The notes under the pieces were generated by a model. It was not told the DNA's origin. It searched no databases and saw nothing but the letters and a program-made list of their open reading frames with translations. A program made the position numbers and the translations under genes. From contig NZ_BMIR01000002.1 of the NCBI RefSeq assembly GCF_014642655.1, positions 113,025 through 177,024 of the forward strand: 64,000 nt of DNA, given 5' to 3'. Positions within the stretch are counted from its first letter, which is position 1, and every line of letters begins with the position of its first letter. This document shows positions 43,449 to 51,737 of the stretch, piece after piece. This DNA is from Pullulanibacillus camelliae. GTDB taxonomy: Bacteria; Bacillota; Bacilli; Bacillales; Sporolactobacillaceae.

Positions 43449-44711
43449 TTGTTTAAGAAGAGGGTCATTTATAGTATTGTATCTTTGCTGCTCTTGTGCT
43501 TGATACTTTCCGGATGTGGAAATAGTGATGCATCTGGGTCTGGTGATGGAAAGAAAATCGTATTAACTTATTGGGACGCCTCTTGGAATAAGGATAAAAT
43601 TGGGCCGAAGGTCATTAAAGAATTTGAAAAAGAAAATCCAAATATTAAGGTTAATGTCCAATATTTTCCTGTTGATGGCATGGAAGATAAATTTTTGTTA
43701 GCGCTTAAAAATAAGTCGGGCCCAGATCTTGTAGATATTGCGTGTGATTGGACAACCCCACTGGCTGCTGTTGGCGGATTACTCCCATTGGATGATTATA
43801 TAGACAAAGATAAAGTAGATATGAATGATTTTTGGAAAGGCGCACTACAAACTATTCATGTTAATGGTAAAGTCTACGCTCTTCCCTACCGCAGTGAAAC
43901 ACATGGTATTTTTTACAACAAGGACATTTTTAAGCAAAGTGGCTTAGATCCATCCAAGGCACCTCAAACTTGGGAAGAAGTATTGGCTGATGCCAAGACT
44001 ATTACTCAAAAAGGAGGCGTTGGCTTTGGACTTGTAGGAAAAAACACGGGGGACTTATCCTATCAGGTGATTAACTTTATCCGCAGCTTTGGCGGAGATG
44101 TCTTATCCACAGATAATAAAAAATCTTTATTAGATCAACCTGAAGCCATTGCGGCTGTGAAATATTATGTAAGTTTGTATAAGGATAAGCTGAGCCCCTC
44201 CAGCACGATGTCAAACACGAATACGGAGGCCAGAAACCTATTTTCTTCTGGTAAAGTGGGCATGTACTTAAGTGGTGTTTATGATGTGGACCCAATTAAA
44301 AGCGATAATCCTAACACGAACTTTGGTGTAGGGATGTATCCTGACACTCCGGGTAAAGACAGGAAGCTGACATTGGGTGGCTGGAACATTGCTGCTACAT
44401 CATTTACCAAGCATCCAGAAGCTGCGTGGAAATTTGTGAAATTTATTTCGTCACCAAAAATTTCTGTACAATATAGCAATACGTTCTCATCCAGAAAATC
44501 GGAAGCAGATAATCCAAAATATAAAGATCCACAGGTCAAACCGTTTGCGCAGATGCTGCAATATGGGGTTCCACTACCAGCTATTCCACAGATCACGCAA
44601 ATTAGACAAATCATTAATGATCAAGTTCAAAAAGCAATGCTAGGAAAAGCCTCTGTAGAGTCGGCGATGAAGGATGCTTCCAAGCAAGTCAATGAACTGC
44701 TCAATCAGTAA
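43449..44711 (+). CDS. Sugar ABC transporter substrate-binding lipoprotein
   Basis: A 420-residue extracellular solute-binding protein, family 1. The signal peptide ends in the lipobox LSGC with C23 as the lipidated residue. The mature protein has typical features: VLTYWDASW at its start and the APQTWEEV region. TTG 43449 follows AAAAGGAGG. It delivers a sugar or oligosaccharide to the two permeases encoded next. A perfect hairpin sits between this gene and the permeases. Confidence 0.9.
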   Translation: MFKKRVIYSIVSLLLLCLILSGCGNSDASGSGDGKKIVLTYWDASWNKDKIGPKVIKEFEKENPNIKVNVQYFPVDGMEDKFLLALKNKSGPDLVDIACDWTTPLAAVGGLLPLDDYIDKDKVDMNDFWKGALQTIHVNGKVYALPYRSETHGIFYNKDIFKQSGLDPSKAPQTWEEVLADAKTITQKGGVGFGLVGKNTGDLSYQVINFIRSFGGDVLSTDNKKSLLDQPEAIAAVKYYVSLYKDKLSPSSTMSNTNTEARNLFSSGKVGMYLSGVYDVDPIKSDNPNTNFGVGMYPDTPGKDRKLTLGGWNIAATSFTKHPEAAWKFVKFISSPKISVQYSNTFSSRKSEADNPKYKDPQVKPFAQMLQYGVPLPAIPQITQIRQIINDQVQKAMLGKASVESAMKDASKQVNELLNQ

Positions 44712-44728
44712 ACTGGCAATCATCATGT

Positions 44729-44751
44729 GCGGCTTGTTAGGGGCAAGCCGC
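44729..44751 (+). promoter_or_regulatory. Intercistronic hairpin between binding protein and permease genes
   Basis: GCGGCTTG pairs perfectly with CAAGCCGC around 7 bases, without a U-run. Such hairpins after binding-protein genes stabilise the upstream message or weaken read-through, giving more binding protein than permease. Confidence 0.55.
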
Positions 44752-44776
44752 CGCTTACAAAGGGAGGGGTGATCGT

Positions 44777-45661
44777 TTGAAAAAGAAAATACATCTAAAC
44801 CCTGGTGCAATGTACGTAACTCCAGCTGTTATTGTCATAGCTCTTGTTATGCTGTTTCCCTTGGTTTATACATTTTATCTCAGTTTTAATGAAAGCAGTC
44901 TGTATTCTACTGGCTTGAAGTTTGTCGGCTTTTCCCAATACGTAAAGCTTTTTCAAGATCATCTTTTTGTTAATTCGCTCAAAGCAACCTTTTATTGGAC
45001 CTTTGGAAGTGTCGTCTTCCAATTCTTGCTCGGCTTCTTTGTAGCAGTAGTCCTCAATCAAAAGTTTATCAGATATCGGTCAGTATTGCGAATATTTATT
45101 ATGATTCCTTGGGTATTGCCAAGCATTATTGGGGTTAATGTTTGGAAATGGGCCTATCATCCTGATTTCGGAATCATTAACTATTTTCTTAAATCAATGG
45201 GACTGATCTCACATAATATTACTTGGCTGTCTGGGGCACATACAGCATTGTTGTCAACAATTATTGTAAATGTATGGAAGATGTTTCCTTTGGTGATGTT
45301 GATGATCGAAGCATCTTTGCAAAGTGTCCCTGAGCATTTAAAGGATGCAGCTAAGGTAGATGGGGCAAACATGGTCAGAACATTTTTCACAGTTACAGTG
45401 CCACATATCTCATCGACCTGCTATACAATCATCATGTTATTGGTGATTTGGACACTGAATTCTTTTGTATTTGTTTATGCCTTAACTGGTGGTGGGCCTG
45501 CCCATTCATCAGAGGTGATGTCCATGTATGTGTATAAATACGCCTTTGAAAATTATAATTTTGGCTTGGCGGCTGCCGCAAGTGTCGTGCTCTTCTTAAT
45601 TACAGTCGTTTTTGCGCTAATCTATGCTTTGGTCACCATGAAAGGGGAGGGTGAGCGATGA
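44777..45661 (+). CDS. Sugar ABC transporter permease, MalF/UgpA type
   Basis: A 294-residue protein with six membrane helices. The EAA loop that docks the ATPase is EHLKDAAKVDGANMVRTFF (about 190-210). TTG 44777 follows GGAGGGG. Its stop overlaps the start of the second permease gene by 4 bases. No N-terminal extra helices as in E. coli MalF; normal for Gram-positive homologues. Confidence 0.9.
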   Translation: MKKKIHLNPGAMYVTPAVIVIALVMLFPLVYTFYLSFNESSLYSTGLKFVGFSQYVKLFQDHLFVNSLKATFYWTFGSVVFQFLLGFFVAVVLNQKFIRYRSVLRIFIMIPWVLPSIIGVNVWKWAYHPDFGIINYFLKSMGLISHNITWLSGAHTALLSTIIVNVWKMFPLVMLMIEASLQSVPEHLKDAAKVDGANMVRTFFTVTVPHISSTCYTIIMLLVIWTLNSFVFVYALTGGGPAHSSEVMSMYVYKYAFENYNFGLAAAASVVLFLITVVFALIYALVTMKGEGER

Positions 45662-46500
45662 AGCAAAGAAAAATGCTAACTTTCAGTGGGCAAACACTTA
45701 GTTACTTGTTTCTTCTCGCTGTCATTATCTTTGCGATATTTCCAGCGCTGTGGATGTTTGTTACATCTATCAAACCGCATAGTGAGATATTAACCACTCC
45801 ACCGAGGTGGATTACACATCATCCAACATTGTCAAGCTATTCGAGAGTCCTTTTTCACAGTAGCATACCACGCGCCTTCTTAAATAGTGTTGTTGTGACC
45901 GTTTGTACTACCATTTTAACCCTGTTTTTTTCAATCTTAGCTGGATATGGATTTTCACGGTATAAGTTTCGCGGCTCTCGTACACTGTCAACAGGTCTAT
46001 TATTTGGGCAAATGATGCCAGGGGTTGCGATTGTTATTCCTCTCTACATGGCTTTAAATAAGGTGCATTTAATAGATTCTTATGCAGCCTTAGTCATTGC
46101 GAATATGGCCATTACGATACCACTTGGTGTCATTATGCTTCGGTCCTTTTTTCAAAGCGTTCCAAGAGAATTGGAAGAAGCTGCGAAGATCGACGGCACG
46201 ACAAATTTAGGTGCGTTATTTCGCATCATTCTGCCAGTGTCGGCTCCCGGCATCATTGCTGTAAGTGTTTATACATTTTTAAATAGCTGGGAGGAATTCT
46301 TATTTGCCTTAAACTTCACCAACTCAGCTTCAGTGCAGACGCTGCCCATTGCTGTTAACGAATTTAGTGGTGAATTTGTCATTGATTGGGGCGGTATGAT
46401 GAGTGCTTCTGTCGTAGTTTCAATCCCTGTTCTCGTCGTCTTTCTCGCCTGTAGTAAGTATTTTGTGAAGGGACTGGCCGACGGCTCAGTTAAGGGATAG
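45658..46500 (+). CDS. Sugar ABC transporter permease, MalG/UgpE type
   Basis: A 280-residue, six-helix partner permease. The EAA motif is RELEEAAKIDGTTNLGALFR (about 170-190). It completes the membrane part of the importer. No ATP-binding gene follows or precedes in this locus, so the transporter probably uses a shared ATPase such as MsmX encoded elsewhere. The start overlaps the first permease gene (ATGA), indicating translational coupling. Confidence 0.9.
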   Translation: MKQRKMLTFSGQTLSYLFLLAVIIFAIFPALWMFVTSIKPHSEILTTPPRWITHHPTLSSYSRVLFHSSIPRAFLNSVVVTVCTTILTLFFSILAGYGFSRYKFRGSRTLSTGLLFGQMMPGVAIVIPLYMALNKVHLIDSYAALVIANMAITIPLGVIMLRSFFQSVPRELEEAAKIDGTTNLGALFRIILPVSAPGIIAVSVYTFLNSWEEFLFALNFTNSASVQTLPIAVNEFSGEFVIDWGGMMSASVVVSIPVLVVFLACSKYFVKGLADGSVKG

Positions 46501-46536
46501 GCAGTTTAATATTTTTAACTTGGATGGTGACAACCT

Positions 46537-47001
46537 ATGAATAATATTCTTAGTAAAGACATTGTAAAAATTGGGATTGTTGTACAAAACATCGAACAAG
46601 CTGTCTTAGAATATGCAAAACTCTTTGATATTGATGTGCCAGAGGTGAAAGTTCCAACGCTTTCTACTGAGCAGACAGCTAACAAAAATAATTTGTATAG
46701 AGGTGAATATAGGCAAACAGGGTGTAAGACTGCTGTCATTCCTCTAAGACCTGTCTATATCGAATTAATCGAGCCTCTCAACCATCCAAGTCCTTGGACT
46801 GAATTTCAAGAGAAGCATGGACAAGGTGTGCACTATCTCGCTTTTAATATTGACGGGTTTGAAGAGCATGCCAACTTTATGGAGAGTCAGGGAATAGGGA
46901 TGATTCAAAAGACAGAAAAAGGTCATGAACGCTATGCTTATTTTGAAACAGAGGATCGTCTTGGCGTGACCATTGAATTTAAAGAAATTGGACAAAAATG
47001 A
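46537..47001 (+). CDS. VOC (glyoxalase) superfamily protein
   Basis: A 154-residue protein with two beta-alpha-beta-beta-beta units. The first carries KIGIVVQNIEQAVLEYAKLF and the second GVHYLAFNIDGFEEHANFM with DRLGVTIEF at the end. It resembles the methylmalonyl-CoA epimerase branch. Candidate metal ligands are H and E residues in VHYLAF and TIEF. It is the first of two consecutive VOC genes inside a sugar operon, 37 bases after the permease. The reaction is not known. Confidence 0.8.
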   Translation: MNNILSKDIVKIGIVVQNIEQAVLEYAKLFDIDVPEVKVPTLSTEQTANKNNLYRGEYRQTGCKTAVIPLRPVYIELIEPLNHPSPWTEFQEKHGQGVHYLAFNIDGFEEHANFMESQGIGMIQKTEKGHERYAYFETEDRLGVTIEFKEIGQK

Positions 47002-47013
47002 GGAGGAAGAAAA

Positions 47014-47421
47014 ATGATTAAAGGGATTGGACATACAGCATATGTGGTAGAGGATATGGAAAAGGCTTTGGAATTTTATTGTGGGGTTCTTGGCTTTCAA
47101 AAATTATTTGAGCTTCATGATCGGGAGGATAAGCCTTGGATCGTTTATATCAAGATTAATAAAGACAATTTTATTGAGCTGTTTTACGGAGGAACCACCA
47201 AAAACAAAGTTGATATGGCTACAACTGGCTATAACCATTTATGCTTAGAGGTCGATGACATCCATGCGATCGCTGATCATATTAAAAGCAAGGGACTTAC
47301 TTTAGATGTTGAGCCAAAGCAAGGATTGGATCTTAATTATCAGTGTTGGGTGAAGGACCCTGATGGCAATCGTATTGAATTTATGCAATATCATCCTGAA
47401 TGTCCACAGTTAACAAAATAA
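47014..47421 (+). CDS. VOC (glyoxalase/lactoylglutathione lyase-like) protein
   Basis: A 135-residue VOC enzyme. The N-terminal GIGHTAYVVEDMEKALEFY and the C-terminal VKDPDGNRIEFMQY are the two metal-binding strands (H7, E59 in FIELFY, H in YNHLCLE and E in IEFMQ). The order and length suit a lyase or epimerase acting on a small oxygenated substrate. It follows the first VOC gene by 13 bases (AGGAGG upstream), so both are part of the sugar locus. I cannot name the substrate. Confidence 0.82.
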   Translation: MIKGIGHTAYVVEDMEKALEFYCGVLGFQKLFELHDREDKPWIVYIKINKDNFIELFYGGTTKNKVDMATTGYNHLCLEVDDIHAIADHIKSKGLTLDVEPKQGLDLNYQCWVKDPDGNRIEFMQYHPECPQLTK

Positions 47422-47541
47422 GTAAAGGCTTTTAGCATTCATAGCGCAGGTATAGGCGGTGTCGGCTGATGCCGCTTATATTGAATCGCGATAATACAAT
47501 CAGAGAAAGAAAGTCACTTAAGGAGAAGGAGTTATCATAGA

Positions 47542-48699
47542 TTGAAGATTACTAGTGCAGAGACATTTATCATAAAAAATCCACTACCAGATAAAGGTGG
47601 AGACTATTGGTATCTGATTAAATTGACGACTGATGATGGCGTTGTTGGCTGGGGAGAAGCAAATATGCATTTTATTACGCGCAATCCTGTTGCCTTTCGA
47701 GCGATGTTCCATGATATGGTCGATCAATACGTGATTGGGCAAGACCCCTTTAAAGTAGAGTTAATGTGGCAAAATATCTTTCATTACTATTGTTATGGGC
47801 ATGCCGATTTACCAAAGATGACGATTTTAACGGCAGTTGAAACCGCATGCTGGGATATTATTGGTAAGGCTTTAGACAAACCAATCTATGAATTGCTGGG
47901 CGGTTTGTACCACGAGCGTCTTCGATCTTATACGTATTTATATCCGGAAAATGAAAAGGATCTACATAGGGATTTGTGGAAGAACCCCGAAGCTTGTGCT
48001 GAACGCGCGCTATACTATTGTGAACAAGGGTTTAATGCCATTAAATTGGACCCTGTATTAGATTTTGAAGGCGTCGTTCCCCCTTGGCAGCCTTCTTTGG
48101 GTATGCTTGCTCGGGCGGAAAAGACGATTCGTCTCATTAGAGAAGCTGTGGGGGACCGCTGCGACATTATCATTGGCACGCATGGGCAATATACTGGAGC
48201 TGCTGCTATTCGCTTTGCCAAACGTATGGAAAAATATGATCCATTATGGTTTGAGGAGCCATTGCCGCCAGAAAATTTTGAACAGATGGCAAGGTTGAAC
48301 GAATACACCAGCATCCCGATTTGTACAGGAGAACGATTAGCGACAAAATTTGAATTGATTGGCTTATTAACAAGTCAAGCGGCAGATATCTTGCAGATTG
48401 ATTTAGGCTCTGTTGGTGGGATATTAGAATCTAAAAAAATAGCGGGAGCAGCAGAAGCCTTCCATGCTCAGATCACCCCCCATTTCCACGGTGGGCCGAT
48501 CATGTATGGCGCTCAGGCGCAAATTTCAGCTTGCAGTCCTAATTTCTTAATACAAGAAATCATTGAGAAAATGAATGGCTTTCACCAATTACTTGTGAAA
48601 CAACCTTTTGAATTTGATGAAGGCTATATGATTCCTTCAAAATTACCTGGGTTAGGAATCGAGCTGAATGAAGCAGAATTACAAAAATATATGGTGTAA
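47542..48699 (+). CDS. Enolase-superfamily (mandelate racemase-like) sugar-acid enzyme
   Basis: A 385-residue enzyme with an N-terminal capping domain (1-125) and a C-terminal barrel. Barrel residues are K168 (AIKLDP), E238/E239 (FEEPLPPEN), E264 (TGERLAT) and H314 (TPHFHGGP). The position that is Asp as first metal ligand in many relatives appears to be Gly212, in IGTHGQ, with H214 next to it. Such enzymes dehydrate or cycloisomerise sugar acids such as galactonate. TTG 47542 has AGGAG about 10 bases upstream. The context supports a sugar-acid substrate. Confidence 0.85.
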   Translation: MKITSAETFIIKNPLPDKGGDYWYLIKLTTDDGVVGWGEANMHFITRNPVAFRAMFHDMVDQYVIGQDPFKVELMWQNIFHYYCYGHADLPKMTILTAVETACWDIIGKALDKPIYELLGGLYHERLRSYTYLYPENEKDLHRDLWKNPEACAERALYYCEQGFNAIKLDPVLDFEGVVPPWQPSLGMLARAEKTIRLIREAVGDRCDIIIGTHGQYTGAAAIRFAKRMEKYDPLWFEEPLPPENFEQMARLNEYTSIPICTGERLATKFELIGLLTSQAADILQIDLGSVGGILESKKIAGAAEAFHAQITPHFHGGPIMYGAQAQISACSPNFLIQEIIEKMNGFHQLLVKQPFEFDEGYMIPSKLPGLGIELNEAELQKYMV

Positions 48700-48819
48700 A
48701 CCAAACGATTGAAGGAACTGGACTCGAGCTCATAACAAGATTCTATGGGTGCGGGGCTGATGAAGTGGCATTGAACGATTGTTGGTTTGGTTATGAACAA
48801 CTAAAAAAGGGTGCAGGGT

Positions 48820-49983
48820 ATGAAGGAATTTAATGTAGCACTAATTGGTTATAACTTTATGGGCAAAGTACACAGTTATGCCATGAATAATGTTTCTTTT
48901 TTCTTTGATAACACAGTGAAGATTACAAAAAAAGTGATTGTCGGTCGCACGGAGCATCTAGTGAAACAAGCTGCTGAGACATATGGATGGGAAGCGTACG
49001 CAACCGATTGGAGGCAAGTGATAGAGAGAGCAGATATTGACATCGTGATCGTAGCCACCCCAACGGCCTCGCATATGGAGATAGCTGTAACCGCGGTAAA
49101 AGCGGGGAAGCATGTTCTGTGTGAGAAGCCTTTAGGACTGAATGCAGACCAAGCAAAAGAAATGCTTGATGCTGCGAAACGTGCTCAGGTTGTTCATATG
49201 CTAGGGCATAATTATCGCCGGGTACCGGCAGTCAGTCTAATGAGAAAATTAATTGAGGAAGGTAAGTTAGGCGACATTTATCATTTTCGAGGAGTTTATC
49301 TTCAAGATTGGCTAACAGATCCTTCTTTTCCTGTAAATTGGAAGTTGAAAAAAGAAGTATCAGGATCTGGTCCTCATGGGGACTTGAATTCGCATCTCAT
49401 TGATTTGGCAAGATTCTTGATTGGAGAGATTGATCGGGTTGTTGGTATGAAAAAAACATTTATTAAAAAACGTCCTAAAGTGACTACGCCACAGAGCTTG
49501 AGTTCAAATCTTCATGCGAGCAGTGATGCTGAGAGGTGGGATGAGGTAACAGTTGAGGATGCCAACCACTTTCTTGCTGAGTTCAAGTGCGGGGCAATGG
49601 GGACATTTGAGAGTTCAAGATTGGCAAGTGGCAGAAAGAATCATGAAGGCATTGAAATCAATGGCAGCAAAGGGTCAATGGTTTTTAATTTTGAAAGAAT
49701 GAATGAGCTGCACTATTGGTCGAAGGACGATGCGGTTGATGTTCAAGGGTTTCGGACCATTTTGGTAACAGAGGATGTTCATCCCTATATTCAACACTGG
49801 TGGCCACCTGGTCATATCATCGGCTATCAAAATACCTTTGTTAATCAGTTCGCGGATTTTATTCAAGCCATTGTCACTGGAGAAGAGGCAAGTCCTAATT
49901 TTTATGATGGTTGGCAGGGAAATAAAGTGCTTGACGCAGTCACGCGTTCGGTTCACACATTGACTTGGGAAAACGTTGAGTGA
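48820..49983 (+). CDS. Gfo/Idh/MocA family sugar dehydrogenase
   Basis: A 387-residue NAD(P)-dependent oxidoreductase. The Rossmann motif is LIGYNFMGKVH (about 8-18), the lysine motif CEKPLG is near 99-104, and the C-terminal domain carries SGSGPHGDLNSHLIDLARF with the catalytic D and H. ATG 48820 is preferred to GTG 48811, which lies too close to the ribosome site. Together with the TIM-barrel protein downstream it may oxidise a sugar or glycoside to a keto form for further processing. Confidence 0.88.
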   Translation: MKEFNVALIGYNFMGKVHSYAMNNVSFFFDNTVKITKKVIVGRTEHLVKQAAETYGWEAYATDWRQVIERADIDIVIVATPTASHMEIAVTAVKAGKHVLCEKPLGLNADQAKEMLDAAKRAQVVHMLGHNYRRVPAVSLMRKLIEEGKLGDIYHFRGVYLQDWLTDPSFPVNWKLKKEVSGSGPHGDLNSHLIDLARFLIGEIDRVVGMKKTFIKKRPKVTTPQSLSSNLHASSDAERWDEVTVEDANHFLAEFKCGAMGTFESSRLASGRKNHEGIEINGSKGSMVFNFERMNELHYWSKDDAVDVQGFRTILVTEDVHPYIQHWWPPGHIIGYQNTFVNQFADFIQAIVTGEEASPNFYDGWQGNKVLDAVTRSVHTLTWENVE

Positions 49984-50029
49984 AAATATTTTCTATAACA
50001 GTCTATAACAGACTTAGGAGGCTCGAAAT

Positions 50030-50878
50030 ATGCGATTAGGAGGTCCTGTTCAAGCTGCTGACCCAGACCAATGGATAAAGCAATTAATAGAGCATGATTA
50101 CACGTGCGCAGCCTTACCTAAAAATGTTGGTATTGCACAAAAGGAATTACAAGATACCTATCAGCAAGCGGCAAAATCAACAGGCATTGTCATTGCAGAG
50201 GTTGGAGCATGGAGCAATCCTCTGAGTATGGATGAAGAAGTGAGAGAACAGGCTATTCAATACTGTCAAGAGCAATTACAGGTAGCTGAACGGATTGGCG
50301 CGTGTTGTTGCGTTAACATCGCGGGTTCAAAGAGTACGAAGTGGGATGGGCCACATCCTGACAATATAACAGAAGATACCTTTGCATTAATTGTTGATAC
50401 AATCAGAACGATTATTGATGCTGTAAAGCCCAAGCATACGTTTTATACCTTAGAGCCTATGCCTTGGATGTATCCGTATGATGTGGATTCCTATCTGCGA
50501 CTTATTGCTGCAATAGATAGACCGCAATTCGCCGTTCATCTTGATCCAATGAATATGATTTCAAGTGTTGAGCGTTACTACGCAAATGCGGAATTTTTAA
50601 GGGATTGCTTCAAAAGGCTAGGTCCATATATTAAAAGCTGTCATGCAAAGGATATTGTGTTACGCGATCATCTAACCGTTCATTTAGAGGAAACCTGGCC
50701 AGGAAATGGCAGGCTAGATTATAAAGTGTTTCTAAATGAAGTGAATAAGCTATCTTCTGACATGCCTGTATTATTGGAGCACTTGCAGAAGGATGACGAA
50801 TACAAGCAAGGGGCAGAGTATATCCGGCAATTAGCGAGACAAGAGAATATTACGATAAAATCTGTTCATAGCAAATAA
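50030..50878 (+). CDS. Sugar phosphate isomerase/epimerase-like TIM-barrel protein
   Basis: A 282-residue AP-endonuclease-2-type TIM barrel. Metal-site residues are visible in TLEPMPW (E), VHLDPMN (H, D), SCHAKDI (H, D) and LLEHLQ (E). Relatives include xylose isomerase-like epimerases and inosose dehydratase. The ATG at 50030 has AGGAGG 8 bases upstream. It immediately follows the Gfo/Idh/MocA gene, a recurrent pair in inositol and glycoside catabolism. Confidence 0.85.
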   Translation: MRLGGPVQAADPDQWIKQLIEHDYTCAALPKNVGIAQKELQDTYQQAAKSTGIVIAEVGAWSNPLSMDEEVREQAIQYCQEQLQVAERIGACCCVNIAGSKSTKWDGPHPDNITEDTFALIVDTIRTIIDAVKPKHTFYTLEPMPWMYPYDVDSYLRLIAAIDRPQFAVHLDPMNMISSVERYYANAEFLRDCFKRLGPYIKSCHAKDIVLRDHLTVHLEETWPGNGRLDYKVFLNEVNKLSSDMPVLLEHLQKDDEYKQGAEYIRQLARQENITIKSVHSK

Positions 50879-50946
50879 GGCGTTCAGTCTCCTAAAAAGA
50901 GATTCTATTGTTGTATAAAGAGTGATTAACTTAAGGGAGGGAAAAC

Positions 50947-51654
50947 GTGTTGAGAATTGTCATCACAGGCGCCAATCGTGGTTTAGGTTATCAATTTACA
51001 AAGATTGGTTTAGAAAAAGGCAATACCATTGTTGCTGGGGTAAGAGTCCTTGAAGAGGGTGGCAAAGCATTCCGCGCTTTAAAGGAGCGTTTTAATGAGC
51101 GGCTTCATATTATCCAACTGGACGTCACCAAAGAATCAACCTTAAGTGCGGCAGCACACTATGTTCGGGAGACATTGGGAGGCATTGATGTCATTATTAA
51201 CAATGCAGGCATACTTGTAGAAAGGGATAAAACCATTGAAGACTTAGATATGCGGCAATTGATCCGCACCTTTGAAGTCAATACCTTCGGCCCTATGCGA
51301 GTGATTCGCAACTTCTTACCACTTATGACACCCTCTGGTGAACAGCAAGCGATTATCAACATTTCATCAGAGGCTGGGACCATTTTGAATGCGTTTCCCA
51401 CCAATTATCCATATAGCATGTCGAAAACAGCGCTTAATATGTTTTCAGAAAGACTGAGAGAATACTTGAAAGAAAGAGGGATTCGTGTCTATGCAGTTCA
51501 TCCAGGATGGATGAAAACGGATATGGGCGGAGAAGAAGCGCCATACGATCCCGAGAATACCGCCAATGGTGTTTATAATATTATTGAGAATAAGGTGAAT
51601 GTTTATAGTAAAATTTCATTCATCGATTTTAATGGAAGACCAATGCCACTATAA
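50947..51654 (+). CDS. Short-chain dehydrogenase/reductase (copy 1)
   Basis: A 235-residue NAD(P)-dependent SDR. Cofactor motif TGANRGLG (7-14), NNAG near 85 and the YSMSK catalytic pair (Y-x3-K) near 155 are all present. The start is GTG 50947 or the following TTG; GGGAGGG lies just upstream. It is clearly paralogous to the SDR at 57381: both have GANRGLG, INNAG, ERDK, EELDM/EDLDM, GPMRVI and HPGWM in the same order. It is the last gene of the sugar locus or a separate unit. Confidence 0.88.
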   Translation: MLRIVITGANRGLGYQFTKIGLEKGNTIVAGVRVLEEGGKAFRALKERFNERLHIIQLDVTKESTLSAAAHYVRETLGGIDVIINNAGILVERDKTIEDLDMRQLIRTFEVNTFGPMRVIRNFLPLMTPSGEQQAIINISSEAGTILNAFPTNYPYSMSKTALNMFSERLREYLKERGIRVYAVHPGWMKTDMGGEEAPYDPENTANGVYNIIENKVNVYSKISFIDFNGRPMPL

Positions 51655-51694
51655 CCATAAAGGCTCACTAACAAAATTAAAAATTAAATGACAC

Positions 51695-51737
51695 AAATTG
51701 AGGCATGGATGGATTTACTCCCTATGCCTCAATTTTT
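51695..51737. terminator. Bidirectional terminator between SDR and decarboxylase genes
   Basis: AAATTGAGGCAT pairs perfectly with ATGCCTCAATTT around about 17 bases and is followed by TTC on the plus strand. It overlaps the last codons of the convergent decarboxylase gene. Confidence 0.75.

Noticed and set aside
43271-43456. 61-residue frame before the sugar-binding protein gene
   Set aside because: Overlaps the ribosome site of the real gene, has no homology and contains the candidate cre site.
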